Positions 25,784-33,766 of a DNA stretch of 64,000 nucleotides are shown in pieces. The position numbers and the translations under genes are program-made. The notes beneath the pieces were generated by a model. The model saw nothing but the letters and a program-made list of their open reading frames with translations. It was not told where the DNA came from and did not search any database. This DNA is from JAQVEM01 sp964603595 (GTDB lineage: Bacteria > Actinomycetota > Humimicrobiia > Humimicrobiales > Humimicrobiaceae): NCBI GenBank assembly GCA_964603595.1, contig CAZRVN010000004.1, positions 62,001-126,000 of the forward strand. Reading direction: 5' to 3'. How positions within the stretch are numbered: position 1 is the first letter of the stretch; the number at the start of each line of letters is the position of its first letter.

Positions 25784-27121
25784 ATGAGTCCAAAAAAGAA
25801 AGTTTTTTTCGCTTTTATCTCTATCGTTATTCTAATAATAATATTTCTCACCTGGTACTTAATCAATGAAAGAAATAAACAAATAGACAGTAGTCAAGCG
25901 GATAAAGATGTAGCGACGAAATCAACTGAAAACCAGGGAGTTAAAGAAGATGAAGAAGGTAGTAAAGAAGATAAAGTGGATGAGTTTAGTAGCTGGTGGA
26001 ATGAATACAAAGAGCCATTTGAAACAGATTACTTAAAATATCCGGATTTTTACCGCGGTGCCTGGGCTCCCCGCGTAGATGTAATGAGACAAATTCTTGT
26101 CCGTGCAGAGGACCTTCGCCTGGCAGGTTTTGACAGCGTAATGATAGAAGTTGAGGTTTTACTGGACCCACAGACAGGCAACCCGGAAGTCTTAGCCGAA
26201 AATCTTTTTATCTTCTACGCACAGGCATTAAAAAAAGAGGGCTTCAGGGTCTTTATTATTCTCAATCCCGCACATCCTAATTTTGCACTAGATTCCTGCT
26301 TTAACTGGAATGGTGAAGATAATAGTTCCTGTGAAAACCAGCCCGGCCGGGAACTGCTTGACAAGTTTACCCCACTGGTAAACGAATGGGCTGAAACAGC
26401 AGGAGAACTTGATGCCTATGGCTTCTTACCGGTACTTGAACCCCATACATTTGGAGGTGATATTAATACTTCATCATCATGGCTCCAGGATATCTTACCC
26501 CAAATAAGATCGAGATTCTCCGGTAAAGTCGGCGCTCTTGATATTATGTATAATACAGGTTGCGGCAGAGAGGTAATACCATATCCTTATGACTATTCAG
26601 GATATGATTTTATCATCGGAGGTCCGCCTGCCGGAAGACCCGGCGACATGCTCACTGAGTGGGAACAGGACATTGCCGGTTATATAAACAGGGGTTGTGA
26701 ATACGTTCAAACCTACAGTCTTGAAAGTTTTGGCCTTTATGAATGGGGTGCTTATCAGGGAGGAGTCTGGTATGAAGATGTCCAGATATGTGATTACGGG
26801 CTTTGCGTAAACGATGAAGAAGCAGCCTGTATTACTGAAACCGGAATTGCGCTTCAGGAAGGACGGGAAAATGAAGGCCTCAAACTTAGCTTCCCATTGA
26901 TTGGGCCTGGCTGGACTGATTTTGATAAACCTGCTTTTGACCTTATATCTGAATGGTATTTAAGAATCAGCGATTTCACTGTTACACCCATAGATGATAA
27001 TGTATGGACGTTAGATGAACTTATTGAAATTGAGCGACAGCTTGCAGGTTATGACTTTACCCATCTCTGCACCCTTGACGAGTGGTCTGATTGTTACGAG
27101 ATGTCTCTTCATCTTAACTGA
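25784..27121 (+). CDS. Membrane-anchored TIM-barrel-like (glycoside-hydrolase-fold) protein
   Basis: The 445-residue protein has an N-terminal membrane anchor (residues 6-27), a charged linker (30-70) and a large extracytoplasmic domain. The domain begins YRGAWAPRVDVMRQILVRAEDLRLAGFDSVMIEVEV-like sequence, followed by an IILNPAHPN strand, AYGFLPVLEPHTFGG and a Cys-rich C terminus. The alternation of strands and the acidic residues at strand ends suggest a (beta/alpha)8 glycoside hydrolase-like fold, but I cannot name a GH family or the catalytic pair. It is divergent from the tetR operon and shares its intergenic operator region. Confidence 0.5.
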   Translation: MSPKKKVFFAFISIVILIIIFLTWYLINERNKQIDSSQADKDVATKSTENQGVKEDEEGSKEDKVDEFSSWWNEYKEPFETDYLKYPDFYRGAWAPRVDVMRQILVRAEDLRLAGFDSVMIEVEVLLDPQTGNPEVLAENLFIFYAQALKKEGFRVFIILNPAHPNFALDSCFNWNGEDNSSCENQPGRELLDKFTPLVNEWAETAGELDAYGFLPVLEPHTFGGDINTSSSWLQDILPQIRSRFSGKVGALDIMYNTGCGREVIPYPYDYSGYDFIIGGPPAGRPGDMLTEWEQDIAGYINRGCEYVQTYSLESFGLYEWGAYQGGVWYEDVQICDYGLCVNDEEAACITETGIALQEGRENEGLKLSFPLIGPGWTDFDKPAFDLISEWYLRISDFTVTPIDDNVWTLDELIEIERQLAGYDFTHLCTLDEWSDCYEMSLHLN

Positions 27122-27222
27122 TGCCTATATTTATAAGCCGCAAACATTAAAAGGAATCATATCACAGAAAGAAACATGTGTTATAAGAATAGCTTTTTTA
27201 AAGGTATTATATTTAGCTATAA

Positions 27223-27597
27223 TTAATTCTTTTTAAAATACTTCACTCCATCCAGATTTTTAAAATCACCATCCTGCGTCCACACTGTAGCATCATTTAT
27301 CCTCGCAGTTGAATATATTATGCTGTCAGCCATTGGTATCTTTAATTCATAACTAAGTCTTGCTGCTAAAATAGAAATTGAAGAATTCACATCGATTACT
27401 TTTGCTAACTGCATTAATGCTACTGCTTGAAGCGCAGAATTTTCATCTTTTTCTAAAAGTATCTTTTTGTAGACTTCATAAATATTTATAGCCGAAACTA
27501 TCAGCTCCTCACTATTCTCTATTGCTTTAACAAAAAATTTCGCATTTTTGCCATCTACAAAATATTCGAGCCAGCCAGATGAGTCCACGAGATTCAA
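27223..27597 (-). CDS. vapC: VapC-type PIN-domain toxin
   Basis: The 124-residue PIN-domain ribonuclease has the acidic metal-site residues in place: D5 (LVDSSGW), E in NIYEVYKK, D in PMADSIIY, and D in WTQDGDF. VapC toxins cleave tRNA or rRNA and stop translation when the antitoxin is degraded. Its start overlaps the antitoxin stop by four bases (27594-27597). Confidence 0.88.
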   Translation of the reverse strand: MNLVDSSGWLEYFVDGKNAKFFVKAIENSEELIVSAINIYEVYKKILLEKDENSALQAVALMQLAKVIDVNSSISILAARLSYELKIPMADSIIYSTARINDATVWTQDGDFKNLDGVKYFKKN

Positions 27598-27800
27598 TAT
27601 CTGTCTCCTTTCCTATCTATAACAGTATCTATACCTTTAAGAAAACCCCGGGCTTCTTTTATGTCCTTCAAAACAATATATTCTATCCTATCACCCAGTT
27701 GAATTACCTGTAACTTCTGGCCAGGTTTAAGATTTAATTTATTGCGTATTTCTTTTGGGATAACTACCTGAAACTTTGGCGATACGGTTATTGTCGTCAT
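27594..27800 (-). CDS. vapB: AbrB/MazE-fold antitoxin (VapB)
   Basis: The 68-residue protein is a swapped-hairpin AbrB domain: TITVSPKFQVVIPKEIRNKLNLKPGQKL-like sequence at residues 2-30, followed by a short toxin-binding tail. It neutralises the PIN toxin encoded immediately downstream and should bind its own promoter. GGAGTAAA precedes the ATG. An inverted repeat 45-78 bases upstream is the likely operator. Confidence 0.88.
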   Translation of the reverse strand: MTTITVSPKFQVVIPKEIRNKLNLKPGQKLQVIQLGDRIEYIVLKDIKEARGFLKGIDTVIDRKGDRY

Positions 27801-27844
27801 TTTACTCCTCTGTTTGGTTTTACATATATCTTATCGATTAACAT

Positions 27845-27878
27845 CAGATATGTCAATATTATATCGTTGCCATATCTG
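27845..27878 (-). promoter_or_regulatory. Likely VapBC operator
   Basis: CAGATATG (27845-27852) and CATATCTG (27871-27878) form an inverted repeat with centres 26 bases apart, just upstream of vapB. Paired half-sites at this distance suit an AbrB-fold antitoxin in a VapBC octamer. Confidence 0.5.
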
Positions 27879-27959
27879 TAAATATAAGTTCTGAAAAACA
27901 CTATCTGTTTAAGTGATCGGTCAATTTACTGGTTAAGAACATAATTTAGAATATTAAAC

Positions 27960-27989
27960 CTGTTCCCCCGTATTAGACGCTTTTAGAAC
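27960..27989 (+). repeat. Attachment-like scar a (type I)
   Basis: The 30 bases match scar c (31783-31812) at about 26 positions, including CCCCGTATTAGACGC and TTTTAGAAC. The first bases (CTGTTCC) have drifted from TTGGCTC. It lies about 225 bases upstream of the TRIC channel gene. The surrounding 27801-28214 gap has no gene. Confidence 0.55.
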
Positions 27990-28214
27990 CCTTGAGGTGT
28001 TCAATTTATTCAATTCATATTTAATTCATTATTATAATAATATTACACTCTGGAAAAATATTTTTTGGTTTGATTTGCTTTATTTCATTCTTCCGCTTAA
28101 GACTATTTATTTTTTAAAAAATAATAAAAAAAGCTGTTATAATTATTATTCTTTTTATAAGATATTAACAATACCTTATAGCTGAAAAATTCATTTAAGT
28201 AAATATAGTTTTAT

Positions 28215-28847
28215 ATGTATATTTTAGACCTTATAGGAACTTTTGCTTTTGCTGTAACCGGTGCATTAAAAGCAAAAGGACGTAACCTCCATCTTTTTGG
28301 AGCTATTTTTTTAGGTATAATTACTGCTGTAGGTGGAGGAACAGTAAGAGACTTAATAATTGGAAGAACTCCATTATTCTATCTTAAGGACCATAATTAT
28401 CTGGTCATTGCAATCATTGCAAGTATTCTGACCTATATTATCCCCACCTTTTTTAGGAAATGGTACTCTTTTTTTAGATTTATTGATTCCATAGGACTAT
28501 CAGTATTTACCATAATCGGAGTCTCAGCCACATATAACTACCTCTTTGACTCCAGCGGTTTTACTTTGATTTCTTTTCTAGCTTCGGCCCTCATGGGTAT
28601 GCTGACAGGTTTTGGAGGTGGAGTAATAAGAGATGCTGTTATGGGAGATATGCCCTTTGCATTCAGGAAGGGCTCAAACTATGCACTATCAGCCTTCCTG
28701 GGCTCAGTTTCTTTTTATCTTTTAATGTTTTTAAATTTAATCGTTGCCATAGTCTCTTCAATACTTATTACACTTTTTTTCCGTGAAATAGTTTCTTCTT
28801 TCGGGGTATATAAAAAGATATTTAGAAAGGATAAAAAGAAAAAATAA
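28215..28847 (+). CDS. TRIC/YadS family trimeric cation channel protein
   Basis: The 210-residue membrane protein has seven predicted helices arranged as two similar halves, the UPF0126/TRIC fold. Both glycine signatures are present: AVGGGTVRDLIIGR (about residue 40) and GFGGGVIRDAVMGD (about 125). Bacterial homologues (YadS, YicG) conduct monovalent cations, possibly also amino-acid-related ions. Helix 1 reads DLIGTFAFAVTGALKA. The C terminus is Lys-rich. No ribosome binding site is obvious. It is the first gene of the accretion region. Confidence 0.88.
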   Translation: MYILDLIGTFAFAVTGALKAKGRNLHLFGAIFLGIITAVGGGTVRDLIIGRTPLFYLKDHNYLVIAIIASILTYIIPTFFRKWYSFFRFIDSIGLSVFTIIGVSATYNYLFDSSGFTLISFLASALMGMLTGFGGGVIRDAVMGDMPFAFRKGSNYALSAFLGSVSFYLLMFLNLIVAIVSSILITLFFREIVSSFGVYKKIFRKDKKKK

Positions 28848-28931
28848 AAAGACAATATATACCTCAATTTATATCTTTGCCAAATCGAATATATATAATA
28901 TTTATTTATTAATTTAATGGGAGCGAATATC

Positions 28932-29783
28932 TTGGCTAAAAAATAATGGTTTTTAATCATATCTATAATAACTATCCTTGTAGTCTCTATTGTTTGTTCC
29001 AATTGCAACCGGTCAGAAGTAAATGGTGCTTCCGGTAGTTTAAGAGATAGTTCTTACTCAGAAGTAAATAGTATTTCCGAAAGTTTAAAAGACAATTCAC
29101 AATCAGAAGTAGATGATGATTTTAAAGGCCTGGGTAATGACTATTTATTAATGCAAGAGATAATGACGGGTCTTGAGCATATTAGTTTTCGTATTAGTAA
29201 AAGTGGTTATGCCGAGTATGCAGAATTTAGCTCTTGTCCTATTTCTCATCGTACTTATAACCTGTGTATAGATACTTATAAATCTGGCACACTTTCAGAA
29301 GAAGATATGGAAAATCTTTCTGAGTTTATTGAGGACAACAGATTTTTCGAACTAAAAGATGTTTATGAATGCCCCAAAGACGTAGATTGTGAAGGCGGGA
29401 CAAGATTATCTATCCTTATAGATGGAGGGGTAAAATCCGTAGTTGAATCCTGTGGCGATGTCCCTGACTCTTTTTATAGCATAATATACTATCTTGAAGA
29501 CATAATATTACCACAACTTGAGTGTGACCGTAGAACCGGAAGCTTTATAATGGCAAGAATGGTAGATTACTATCTCCCGGAAATTTATGCACCAGGCGAA
29601 GATGACTTAAAATCGAGACCTTTTCTGGCTGAAGCTATACAAAATCATGGCTGGCTCATTTATACAGGTGCCCTGAATAATCCTGAATTAGAAGAGTATT
29701 CATATGCTGATAATAGAGACTATTTCCAGGTTAAGGTTGATAATGAATTATTTAATATAACTGTATATGAAAAAACAGAATGA
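28932..29783 (+). pseudogene. Exported lipoprotein-like protein with stop at codon 5
   Basis: GGGAG precedes TTG 28932, which opens MAKK and then meets TAA (28944-28946). The same frame continues without break for 279 codons: WFLIISIITILVVSIVCSNC is a lipoprotein signal with lipobox, then come two 15-residue repeats (SEVNGASGSLRDSSY, SEVNSISESLKDNSQ) plus a third start (SEVDDD). A globular domain follows with YNLCIDTYKSGTL and ENLSEFIEDNRFFELKD. The domain resembles the one in the lipoprotein at 57435. An AAA-to-TAA change would explain the stop. ATG 29151 could start only a cytosolic fragment of 210 residues. Confidence 0.7.
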
Positions 29784-29875
29784 ATCACTTATTTTATTTT
29801 AAGGCAAACATCACAATTTCAAACAAATCTATAAAAGGAATACTGTTTATCATTAAAAATTCGATCAATAAATTG

Positions 29876-29905
29876 CTGGCTTCCCGTATTGTACACTTTT
29901 GGAAC
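29876..29905 (+). repeat. Attachment-like scar b (type I)
   Basis: This matches scar c at about 25 of 30 positions: CTGGCTTCCCGTATT followed by TTTTGGAAC. It lies between the broken lipoprotein gene and the convergent toroid-like gene. Same orientation as the other copies. Confidence 0.55.
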
Positions 29906-30034
29906 TAATCCAATCAATTTAAACTTTAAATTAAATCAAGAATTATTAAAAATATACTCCAATAACGGCTTTGAGTAAGATTATTCTTATCTTGAATTGA
30001 ATCCTTAATCTTTTATTATTAAGATATATATTTT

Positions 30035-31000
30035 TTATGTTTCGTATCTTTTAAGAATTCTTTTAACCAAAAAAGTTACCCATCTCGAAGGCTCTTTTTT
30101 CTGTGCGAACTCCCATCCTTTTAATTTAGTGTATATAGACTCTGGAGTAAATCTACCCATACTATCTGATTTTACTTGAACTATTTCTATCATCTCTTTT
30201 AATCTTTTGTCATTTTTTAGGAAGGAAAACTTAGTTAGCACATCAAGGATATGTAAAATATCATACCAGACCAGAGGTGCCTTTAACTTTCTAAAATCAG
30301 TTCCCATATAAAAGAGGTAAGGATGTCTTTCCCTACTTTGTTCCCATAGATTAAGAATGACCTCAGCTCCTGTTTTACTTTCTTTTGACTCAATCCAATC
30401 TTCTGATTGGGAAAGTAGTTTTAACATTAAAAGTGTGGCATATGGGCAAGGATCATCTTTTCTACCAGGACCTCTAAACTTTATTTTTGGTGAGACAGTA
30501 CATCTCCATCCGTTTTCACTTATTAGGTTTGTTAGATAAGCTGTGGCATTATTAATCCTAATATCTTCTTTTAAACCTAATTTAATCAAGGAATATAAAA
30601 TTAATGGAGCATCACATAGCATCCAGGTCCACATACCTTTGCCAGTACCACCAAAATGTTTGGGTATATTTATATAAATCTGGAAAATGCCTTCTTCGGA
30701 TTTATTACTTATTACCTTGTCTATAATCGGACTTATTTTTGGATCACTTTTCTTTAGTCCTATATCAGAAAGAAATACAAGTTTATGAATTGGATGGGAA
30801 GGGGCTTTGTGACTTTTTAATGCTGGTCCTGGCCAATCATTTAATTCATTAATTAACTCTTTTATTTTGCTGTCTGCTAATATTTCTTTTTTTATAGTTA
30901 ATACTTCTGGATCTTTCTCAGATTGGCCCATTAAGTCTAATCTCGTCCTATATTGAATCCAGGAAGGACCTTCCAATAACCATTTTATTAATTCATTCAT
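30035..31000 (-). CDS. Alpha-toroid (prenyltransferase/terpene-cyclase-like) protein
   Basis: The 321-residue soluble protein is helix-rich and has repeated units like the alpha/alpha toroids of squalene cyclase and prenyltransferase families: EEGIFQIYINIPKHFGGTGK, SENGWRCTVSPKIKFRGPGR, and SMGRFTPESIYTKLKGWEF. The N terminus (IKWLLEGPSWIQYRTRLDLM) is recognisable from conserved hypothetical proteins of anaerobes. No cyclase DDTA-like motif is visible, so enzymatic activity is doubtful. AGGT precedes the ATG. It is transcribed leftward, against most of its neighbours. Confidence 0.5.
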   Translation of the reverse strand: MNELIKWLLEGPSWIQYRTRLDLMGQSEKDPEVLTIKKEILADSKIKELINELNDWPGPALKSHKAPSHPIHKLVFLSDIGLKKSDPKISPIIDKVISNKSEEGIFQIYINIPKHFGGTGKGMWTWMLCDAPLILYSLIKLGLKEDIRINNATAYLTNLISENGWRCTVSPKIKFRGPGRKDDPCPYATLLMLKLLSQSEDWIESKESKTGAEVILNLWEQSRERHPYLFYMGTDFRKLKAPLVWYDILHILDVLTKFSFLKNDKRLKEMIEIVQVKSDSMGRFTPESIYTKLKGWEFAQKKEPSRWVTFLVKRILKRYET

Positions 31001-31284
31001 ATTTATACCTATAAGTCATTTTAGATGTCCTAATTGATTCTATTTAATATTAGTTAGACGCTTATAAATAAAAAAGGTTTTTGACTAAATTTATTATTTA
31101 GTAATTCAGTGGCATTTTATAAGCCCAATTAAGGAATAAAAATATCCTTATCCAAGCCCAATAAATTAGTTCTAACCCTGTCCACAGTCCCCAGAGAAAA
31201 GGTAAAGTTAGAACCAGATTTCCCTTCACTTAAATATAATCACAGAGTTATAATTATAATCAAACATATATGAAATAAGGTAAA

Positions 31285-31485
31285 ATGGAAGATGAAAGAG
31301 TGATAACTATTAATAATAAGCAACTTCTATGTCAATTCTGTGGTAGTGCAGATTTCAAGAAGGTAAACACTAAATTAAATGAGAAGTGGCGGGCAAGCTT
31401 TGGTGGGGAAATGTTCAGCCCTGAAGGAGTAGCTTATATCTGTAAAAGCTGTGGTTATAAACACGAATTTTTTAGAAGCTTGTAA
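31285..31485 (+). CDS. Small zinc-ribbon protein
   Basis: The 66-residue protein has two CxxC knuckles, LLCQFCGS (residues 15-21) and YICKSCGY (about 54-60), which form a zinc ribbon. A possible beta hairpin lies between (WRASFGGEMFSPEGV). Proteins like this are common in anaerobes ('hypothetical zinc ribbon') and may bind nucleic acid or protein. AAGGTAAA precedes the ATG. Confidence 0.65.
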   Translation: MEDERVITINNKQLLCQFCGSADFKKVNTKLNEKWRASFGGEMFSPEGVAYICKSCGYKHEFFRSL

Positions 31486-31522
31486 TATAGATTGATATTT
31501 AAATCCAAATCTGATTATTTTC

Positions 31523-31780
31523 ATGCAGACCCTTCAGAATTTTATAAAAAAATTACCAGAGAAAAAGGGAATTGAAAAGAACCTCTGGGTAAAAAAATTC
31601 ATAAAAAGGGTAGACTATTCAAAGGAAGAGATAGCCCTTTTTCTTTATTATAAGGGGATTGAAGGCGCAGATCATGAAATTTCTGCCAGTGGCCGGGCGG
31701 AGGAAAACGCTGGCAGAAATTCTGCCATGATTAATTTTGAAAGGGATTCTGAAATGCTTTGCTGGAGTTCGAATCGTTAA
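31523..31780 (+). pseudogene. C-terminal remnant of a serine recombinase
   Basis: The frame encodes 85 residues. The first 48 (LWVKKFIKRVDYSKEEIALF, then LYYKGIEG) look like the tail of a large serine recombinase, where this strand-rich end follows the coiled coil. The remaining residues are read through a hairpin and have no family look. The frame ends three bases before scar c. A recombinase tail touching an attachment scar is exactly what the serial-insertion model predicts for the right end of the older element. The catalytic and DNA-binding parts are missing. Confidence 0.5.
31677..31720 (+). repeat. 12-bp stem hairpin near scar c
   Basis: AATTTCTGCCAG (31677-31688) and CTGGCAGAAATT (31709-31720) are perfect complements with a 20-base loop. 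Part of the sequence around it (ATCATG/CATGAT) extends the symmetry. It may be a terminator without U tract or part of the element's recombination site. Confidence 0.6.
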
Positions 31781-31782
31781 GA

Positions 31783-31812
31783 TTGGCTCCCCGTATTGGA
31801 CGCTTTTAGAAC
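31783..31812 (+). repeat. Attachment-like scar c (type I reference copy)
   Basis: The first 11 bases, TTGGCTCCCCG, equal the complement of the tRNA-Asn 3' end including CCA. The following part, TATTGGACGC then TTTTAGAAC, is not tRNA-Asn sequence. In the frame of the recombinase at the tRNA it would read LAPRIGRF and stop, where the tRNA junction reads LAPRVGLEP. It therefore could be the original 3' end of such a recombinase gene. Confidence 0.65.
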
Positions 31813-31987
31813 TCCAGAAATGATAAAACCTTATCAATATTCTAATTTAAACCTCATGTAAATCAATCAATTATCCAAAGCCAATGGTTAAAACCCCACT
31901 CTTTTACCTAAATTGAATTAATCCTTCCAAAATTAATTATATGCAGTACTATTAATATCAATTTAATAAAATTCCTTGGAGAGAAGA

Positions 31988-33370
31988 ATGAAGATTACGG
32001 TCTTAAATGGAAGTCCTAAAGGGAACACAAGTATTACTCTACAACTCATCAATTATATCCAGAAAAAAATACCAGGTCATGAATATAAAATATTAAACAT
32101 AGCTCAAAAAATTAAAAAAATATCCAAGGATAAAGAAGTTTTTGATGAAATTATAGATGTCGTCAAATCATCAGATGGAGTTATCTGGTCTTTTCCTCTT
32201 TATGTTATGAATGTTTGTTCTCAGTATCAGAGATTTATTGAACTTATTTTTGAGAGAGATGTAAAAGATGCATTTCAAAACAAATACACTGCAGCTGTAT
32301 CCACATCTATAAATTTCTACGATAATCTGGCACATAATTATATAAATGCCATTTGTGACGATCTGGATATGAAGTATGTTGGTTATTTTTCTGCTCATAT
32401 GATGGATTTATTTAGAAAAGAAATAACTCGGAAAAAGTTGATATTATTTGCCAATAATTATTTTAATGCAATAAAAAATAGTAAACCCACAATAAAAAAT
32501 TACAGTCCCATAATTTATAGGAATTTTGACTACTATCCGGATAAACTAAAAATGAAGATAGATACCAGTAGTAAAAAGATAATCATTTTAACAGATTCTT
32601 TAGATTACAATACTAATTTAGGAAAAATGATTTCAAGATTTAATGAAGCATTATCTCCTAGAGCAGAAGTTGTAAATCTTTATGATATTGATATAAAAGG
32701 GCCGTGTCTTGAATGCCTTAGATGTGGATTTAATAACATATGTTCATACTATGGCAAAGACGGCTTTATGGATTTCTACAATACCAAGGTAAAAACTGCC
32801 GATATAATTATTATTGCAGGAAATATCACTAATAGATACTTATCCTCAAAATGGAAGTTATTTTTAGACCGAAGCTTTTTTAATACACATTCTCCATCAC
32901 TTACGGGAAAGCAAATTGGATTTATAATTTCTGGTCCTTTGAGCCAAATTCCCAGCTTAAGGCAAACTTTGGAAGGATGGATGGAATTTCAGCAATCCAA
33001 TACAGTTGGTTTTGTTACAGATGAATTTGACAGTTCTAAAGAAATAGACTGCTTACTTCAAAGCTTTGCAGAAGATATTGTATGGTTTTCAAATAATAAT
33101 TATATTAAGCCAAGAACTTTTCTTGGTATAGGAGGTATGAAAATTTTCAGAGATGAAATTTGGGGAAGACTGCGTTTAGTCTTTCAGGCTGATCACAGAT
33201 TTTATAAAGAAAATAAATTCTATGATTTTCCGCAAAAAGATTTCAAATCAAGACTAATGAATGCTTTTATGATTCCGCTAACCAAAATTCCTGCTGTTAG
33301 AAAGAAATTCCCTAAAGTAATGAAAATTATGTCCATCAAACGCTTTAAAAAAATTATTGAGGATAAATAA
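31988..33370 (+). CDS. Tandem flavodoxin-fold (NADPH-FMN reductase-like) protein
   Basis: The 460-residue protein has two flavodoxin-like domains in one chain. Domain 1 (residues 1-175) starts KITVLNGSPKGNTSITLQLI, the NADPH-dependent FMN reductase loop. Domain 2 (about 190-345) starts KKIIILTDSLDYNTNLGKMI with a degenerate loop and holds a Cys cluster (CLECLRCGFNNIC, about residue 230) that recalls iron-sulfur flavoproteins. A basic C-terminal tail (350-460) ends the chain. It probably is an iron-sulfur or thiol flavoprotein reductase. ATG 31988 is chosen over TTG 31976 because GGAG lies seven bases upstream. It is alone between two scars. Confidence 0.65.
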   Translation: MKITVLNGSPKGNTSITLQLINYIQKKIPGHEYKILNIAQKIKKISKDKEVFDEIIDVVKSSDGVIWSFPLYVMNVCSQYQRFIELIFERDVKDAFQNKYTAAVSTSINFYDNLAHNYINAICDDLDMKYVGYFSAHMMDLFRKEITRKKLILFANNYFNAIKNSKPTIKNYSPIIYRNFDYYPDKLKMKIDTSSKKIIILTDSLDYNTNLGKMISRFNEALSPRAEVVNLYDIDIKGPCLECLRCGFNNICSYYGKDGFMDFYNTKVKTADIIIIAGNITNRYLSSKWKLFLDRSFFNTHSPSLTGKQIGFIISGPLSQIPSLRQTLEGWMEFQQSNTVGFVTDEFDSSKEIDCLLQSFAEDIVWFSNNNYIKPRTFLGIGGMKIFRDEIWGRLRLVFQADHRFYKENKFYDFPQKDFKSRLMNAFMIPLTKIPAVRKKFPKVMKIMSIKRFKKIIEDK

Positions 33371-33467
33371 AGAATCCTTTAAAAATGGAACTATTGATTC
33401 AAAGTACACTCCCTATGTTGTTATTAAGGAATGGCATACCCTCGTTTTTAGTAAAAAGCTAAGTCAC

Positions 33468-33502
33468 TGGCTCCCCCGGGTTGCGAAATTTCGAACCAAT
33501 TT
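33468..33502 (+). repeat. Attachment-like scar d (type II, palindromic)
   Basis: These 35 bases are identical to 41227-41261. After TGGCTCCCCC comes a palindrome, GGTTGCGAAATTTCGAACC, instead of the type I sequence. The 33371-33766 gap around it holds no gene. Confidence 0.75.
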
Positions 33503-33766
33503 ATAAAAGAATTATTTAAATTTAAGAAACTAAATAATTATTTTTTTTAAGTTAGGGAGGATTCGAAACATTTAGATAATTTATTATAAATTATATTTTG
33601 TAAGGTATATAGCTACCTTAATTTAAGTAGCATAGTAATTAAAAGATTCTTATCGGCTAAAGAATATTTTTATCCTGGGCACAGTATTTGTAATTATAAT
33701 TATTTTTATATTTATACTACCTATACTATCGATTCCAGCTTTTCTATTTAATAATTCTATCTAACA

